27,302 bases of DNA from an uncultured Eggerthella sp. (GTDB lineage Bacteria; Actinomycetota; Coriobacteriia; Coriobacteriales; Eggerthellaceae): positions 1-27,302 of the forward strand of contig USDX01000016.1 of the NCBI GenBank assembly GCA_900553605.1, in the 5' to 3' direction. The notes beneath the pieces are model-generated. The model searched no databases. It was not told where the DNA came from and saw only the letters and a list, made by a program, of their open reading frames with translations. Positions 24,461 to 27,302 of the stretch are shown in pieces (within the stretch, counting starts at the first letter, position 1; each line of letters opens with the position of its first letter). The position numbers were made by a program, and so were the translations under genes.

Positions 24461-24504
24461 AAAACGAGAAAGAGCAGCGAGATTGCTCTCGCCGCCCTTT
24501 CTCG
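24461..24504 (-). terminator. Terminator of the universal stress protein gene
   Basis: CGAGAAAG (24465-24472) and CTTTCTCG (24497-24504) close a stem that continues with GCGAG/CTCGC. In the minus-strand transcript the hairpin is followed by TTTT, so it serves the usp gene. Confidence 0.7.
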
Positions 24505-24558
24505 CGGAATATGCTAGATGCCGTTGCCCTTAAATGGACTTTGCGGGTAAGCGATTTT

Positions 24559-25035
24559 CTACTTAACCACCAGTACGGGAATTTCGGCGGAGCGAAGCAC
24601 GCCGTAGCTGACCGAGCCGATTGCGCCTCGGATAGCACCCAGTCCTCGTGAGCCCATAACGATAAGGTCGCAATCATAGTGCTTTGCCGTTTCGATGATG
24701 GTTTCGATGGTGTAGATGCCGAAGACCACTTCTGCGGTAAGGGTGCCAGGGAAGCCTTCAACCACATCGGCGATGGTTTCCTGCAGTTCTTTGTCCTGTT
24801 CGGCATTGCGCTCTTCGACTACTTTGGCAAAATCGCCCTTGGCTACAACCGAAACGCCCATGCCGAATCCGGTTTGATTGATGCTGCTGTACACCAGGTC
24901 TTGCGGTGGAGCAACAACCTCAACTACATGGATTGTGGCCTCGGGATTTTCGCTAGCCATGTTAATGGCTTCTTTAAGTGCATTGTTTGCGTGCTCGGAA
25001 TTGTCGTACGGCACGAGGATGTTTTTGAACCCCAT
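24559..25035 (-). CDS. Universal stress protein, UspA family
   Basis: The 158-residue single-domain protein begins MGFKNILVPYDNSEHANNAL and ends with the nucleotide-binding segment VMGSRGLGAIRGAIGSVSYGVLRSAEIPVLVVK. That is the ATP-binding G-x2-G...G-S motif of UspA proteins, which act as cytoplasmic dimers under starvation or other stress. The ATG is preceded by GAGGGGG. It is monocistronic, convergent with the symporters and divergent from the RNA candidate and histidine genes. Its specific trigger is not visible. Confidence 0.93.
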   Translation of the reverse strand: MGFKNILVPYDNSEHANNALKEAINMASENPEATIHVVEVVAPPQDLVYSSINQTGFGMGVSVVAKGDFAKVVEERNAEQDKELQETIADVVEGFPGTLTAEVVFGIYTIETIIETAKHYDCDLIVMGSRGLGAIRGAIGSVSYGVLRSAEIPVLVVK

Positions 25036-25228
25036 GTAAATCGCCCCCTCAGGCTCTGTTATTGCCTTTGATTATACGCCTTTTCCTCTATTAATGAACG
25101 CGTTCAGTAATCTTGATCAGCTAATTTGCGTGAAGATGTGGCGTAACTTTCTTTACGAAATGTGAAACTGACATGATTTAATTGCTTTAGCGCTCTACTG
25201 TGATAAAGTACCACCAACGGAAACGTTG
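25036..25228. other. Intergenic region with a promoter candidate for the downstream RNA
   Basis: No gene is seen here. TGTGATAAA (25199-25207) resembles an extended -10 element (TG-n-GATAAA) and would start transcription about 15 nt before the structured RNA candidate. I could not identify a matching -35, nor the usp promoter on the minus strand. Confidence 0.35.
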
Positions 25229-25409
25229 TTCCCCCTAGTCGCAGGCAGCCGATACGCCAGACGCTTGGGTTGCGGGTGCGGCGGTATTCACCTGAATGGC
25301 GGATTGTTGCAGCATTCGCCCGAACGGCGAATACCACTGGGCCCTAACTGTAATCATATAGTGCGCCCTATGCGTCTGGCATTGGTTGCCGCGATGGTTT
25401 TAAGGGGAA
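25229..25409 (+). ncRNA. Structured RNA candidate with 6S-like long-hairpin architecture
   Basis: The ends pair in register over a long stem: TTCCCC (25229-25234) with GGGGAA (25404-25409), TCGC (25239-25242) with GCGA (25391-25394), GGCAGCCGAT (25244-25253) with ATTGGTTGCC (25381-25390), GCCAGACGC (25256-25264) with GCGTCTGGC (25372-25380), and GGGTTGC (one bulge) with GCGCCC (25363-25368). An asymmetric bubble follows, with about 27 nt on the 3' side, and then an apical hairpin starting GGTATTC (25283-25289) with GAATACC (25329-25335). Closing stem, bubble, apical stem and 181-nt size match 6S RNA. No coding frame is credible. A cis-acting leader of the histidine operon is the alternative. 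Confidence 0.5.
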
Positions 25410-25436
25410 TGCTTCCGTAAAATGCCTGTAAAGATG

Positions 25437-25527
25437 CCAAGCGCCAAGCGCGGAGAGGCAGCGAGCGGGCATAATAAATAGGTTGACAACAATATGCTTT
25501 GCTTGCAGGCAAAGGCGCTTGGGTTTT
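25437..25527 (+). promoter_or_regulatory. Leader hairpin upstream of hisZG
   Basis: CCAAGCGCC (25437-25445) is complementary to GGCGCTTGG (25514-25522), followed by GTTTTC. A competing inner hairpin, CTTTGC (25497-25502) with GCAAAG (25509-25514), overlaps the second arm. TTGACA at 25483 resembles a -35 box but has no good -10. The arrangement suggests leader control, without proof. Confidence 0.35.
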
Positions 25528-25583
25528 CAGTCAATGCGTTATGCAAGCGTTCAGGAATAGCATGTGTTTAGGGAAGAAGGAAT

Positions 25584-27281
25584 ATGAACTACATCACTCC
25601 CGTTGGTTTTCGTGATGTGATGAGCGATGAGGCGCTTGTCCGCGAAGATCTTACGGCTCGGGTCCGTGCCTGCTTTGCGCAGAAAGGGTATCGTCCCGTA
25701 GAAACACCCACGTTGGAAGTGCTCGATGTGATGGAGGCCGGTGGCCACGTGCCCGAGGCCCCGTTCAAATTCTTTGATTCCCACGGCGATCTTTTGGCCA
25801 TGCGCCCCGACGTTACCATGCAGATTGCCCGCATGTGCGCAACGCGCGGAGTGGCTCAGGGCCAGCCATTGCGTTTGCGTTACACCCAGCGTGTGTTCCG
25901 TGAAAAGACGGCAGAGGCCGCTGCCCGCGAATTAACGCAATGTGGCGCTGAATGCATTGGCGCGGCAGGGAGCGAAGCCGATGTTGAATTGGTCTCGCTG
26001 TTAGCTTCCGCCCTTTCCGAATGCGGTCTGGAAACGTTTACCATCGCCCTGGGTTCGGCAGGCGTTCTGCGTGATTTGCTTGATGCCAGCGGTGCTTCGG
26101 ATCAGTGGAAAACTGCCGTTATGCAGGCCTACCACACCTCTAATTTCGTGTACTTGGAAGAACTTGTTATCGCTGCTGAGCGTGCTGCCAATGGCGGCTC
26201 TGACGAAGCGGAGGACAAATCCCGCTTCAAGCTTGCCGATCCTGCTATCGCCAATCCCGGCCGTGTAGTCCCCGCCATCGCCCGTGCCATCTTCTCTCTT
26301 TCCCGCTTGCGCGGCGGAAAGGCGGAGCTTGCGCAGGTACGTGCAATGCTCGAGCCGTTGGGCTGCGCTCGCGGCATCAGCGAGCTGGAAGGCGTGTACA
26401 ACGCACTGATCGAATCGGGCTTGGAGGGCAAGGTCCTTATCGATTTCTCGGTAATGAGCTCGTTTGACTATTACACGGGTCTGGTGTTCGAAGCATATGC
26501 TCCCGGCCTGGGCTCGCCTTTGGGTGGCGGCGGCCGCTACGACAACTTGCTTGCCCAGTACGGAGCCGAAAAGGTTCCCGCTGCAGGCTTTGCATTCTAT
26601 CTGGAGCAGGTAATGGCGGCGCTGGAATCTTCCAAGGCAGCGCGTCCCTTGCGCATTGCTGTGCCGAAGGGCTCGCTGAAAGATGATGCTATTGCAACGC
26701 TCGAAGCTGCCGGCTTGGACGTAACGGGCTTGGCGGATGCGGGACGCACCCTTATGTTGCGCAATGGCGACGTGGAGTATCTGTTCGTGCGTCCTACCGA
26801 TGCGCCGGTTTTCGTTGCGCTGGGTGCCGCTGATTGCGGTATTTGCGGCGAGGACTCCCTTATCGAGGCATCACCCGACGTTGTCGAGCTCGCCGACCTG
26901 AAGTTCGGAGGCTGCCGTTTCGTGGTGGCAGAATCGGCTGGCACTACCGAGGCGGTGGAAAGCCGCTATCGCAAGCTGGGGTCTATTCGCGTTGCCACGA
27001 AGTATCCCAACATCACCCGTTCCTACTATGCCAAGATGGGCATGCCCGTTGAGATCGTGAAGCTCCACGGAAACATCGAGCTTGCCCCCATCACCGGCAT
27101 GGCCGAACGCATCATCGACATCACCGCAACGGGCACTACGCTTCGTGAGAACAATCTGGTGGTAGTGGACGACGTTCTTGCTTCCACCGCTCGCTTCTTT
27201 GCCAACCCGTGCTCGTACCGTACTAATCCGCGTGTTGGCCAGCTTGCCGACGTGCTCTATTCCCAGACGAAGGAGAACTAA
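25584..27281 (+). CDS. hisG: Fused HisZ-HisG ATP phosphoribosyltransferase (regulatory plus catalytic subunits)
   Basis: The 565-residue protein joins two histidine-pathway proteins that are usually separate. Residues 1 to about 345 are HisZ, a histidyl-tRNA-synthetase-like regulatory subunit (TPTLEVLDVMEAGG, MRPDVTMQIARM, SSFDYYTGLVFEAYAPG, LGGGGRYDNLL). From about 355 a complete short-form HisG follows: LRIAVPKGSL, LGAADCGICGEDSL, and the PRPP-binding GMAERIIDITATGTTLRENNL near the C-terminus. HisG makes phosphoribosyl-ATP from ATP and PRPP, the first step of histidine synthesis, and short HisG needs HisZ for activity and histidine feedback. There is no stop or frameshift between the halves. 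The ATG follows AAGAAGGA. The next gene starts 3 nt after the stop, as in a his operon. Confidence 0.93.
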   Translation: MNYITPVGFRDVMSDEALVREDLTARVRACFAQKGYRPVETPTLEVLDVMEAGGHVPEAPFKFFDSHGDLLAMRPDVTMQIARMCATRGVAQGQPLRLRYTQRVFREKTAEAAARELTQCGAECIGAAGSEADVELVSLLASALSECGLETFTIALGSAGVLRDLLDASGASDQWKTAVMQAYHTSNFVYLEELVIAAERAANGGSDEAEDKSRFKLADPAIANPGRVVPAIARAIFSLSRLRGGKAELAQVRAMLEPLGCARGISELEGVYNALIESGLEGKVLIDFSVMSSFDYYTGLVFEAYAPGLGSPLGGGGRYDNLLAQYGAEKVPAAGFAFYLEQVMAALESSKAARPLRIAVPKGSLKDDAIATLEAAGLDVTGLADAGRTLMLRNGDVEYLFVRPTDAPVFVALGAADCGICGEDSLIEASPDVVELADLKFGGCRFVVAESAGTTEAVESRYRKLGSIRVATKYPNITRSYYAKMGMPVEIVKLHGNIELAPITGMAERIIDITATGTTLRENNLVVVDDVLASTARFFANPCSYRTNPRVGQLADVLYSQTKEN

Positions 27282-27284
27282 ACC

Positions 27285-27302
27285 ATGAGAAGAATCGAAC
27301 TT
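27285..27302 (+). CDS. hisD: Start of the next gene, probably hisD (histidinol dehydrogenase), cut by the window end
   Basis: Only ATG and five more codons (MRRIEL) are present, 3 nt after the hisZG stop and 9 nt after AAGGAG. Histidinol dehydrogenase is the expected neighbour in such operons and often begins with a similar peptide. The identity rests on context, not on visible domains. Confidence 0.5.

Noticed and set aside
25229..25409. Cobalamin, T-box, TPP, SAM or RNase P RNA
   Set aside because: I looked for their hallmark sequences (B12 box, T-box sequence, CTGAGA, RNase P core) and found none; the long single hairpin does not fit them.

Overview
The window looks like chromosomal DNA of an anaerobic, gut-type actinobacterium, most likely Eggerthellaceae/Coriobacteriia. 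The reasons are a mid-50s GC content by eye, GTG starts behind strong AGGAGG-type sites, abundant CoA- and flavin-enzymes for organic acids, a GatCAB operon, paired sodium symporters and a fused HisZ-HisG. The assignment is an inference; there is no rRNA or other marker gene to settle it. I see no tRNA, rRNA, CRISPR array or complete insertion sequence.

Left part (1-15300): an accessory metabolic region. It holds a class III CoA-transferase (194-1507), a Gfo/Idh/MocA dehydrogenase (minus), a YdiB-type quinate/shikimate dehydrogenase, a MarR regulator followed at once by a DHA2 (EmrB-type) exporter, an alpha/beta hydrolase, an iron-sulfur flavoprotein broken by a one-base frameshift, a CapA-like metallophosphoesterase, a CaiD-like enoyl-CoA hydratase, a CaiA/YdiO-like acyl-CoA dehydrogenase, a TetR regulator (minus) and a 704-residue Old-Yellow-Enzyme/2-enoate-reductase-type Fe-S flavoprotein. 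The CoA-transferase and the reductase share a strong high-expression codon bias not seen in the genes between them. Together the set can activate an unsaturated or hydroxylated acid to a CoA thioester, hydrate or dehydrate it, and oxidise or reduce it. Because a YdiB-type dehydrogenase is present, and shikimate is itself a cyclic 2-enoate, an anaerobic hydroaromatic (quinate/shikimate) pathway is the most interesting reading, but it is unproven.

Right part (15600-27302): mostly housekeeping. It contains gatC-gatA-gatB (tRNA-dependent amidotransferase), recQ, two tandem NSS-family sodium symporters, a UspA-type stress protein (minus), and the start of a histidine operon: a fused hisZ-hisG and the first six codons of the next gene (probably hisD). 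Two non-coding objects stand out here: a 130-bp element bounded by perfect 23-bp inverted repeats just before recQ, and a 181-nt long-hairpin RNA candidate with 6S-like architecture upstream of hisZG.

Regulatory signals include twin MarR-type palindromes around the marR promoter, a 16-bp palindrome on the aroE promoter, and a possible stem that hides the ribosome-binding site of the Gfo/Idh gene. Several rho-independent terminators separate the transcription units.
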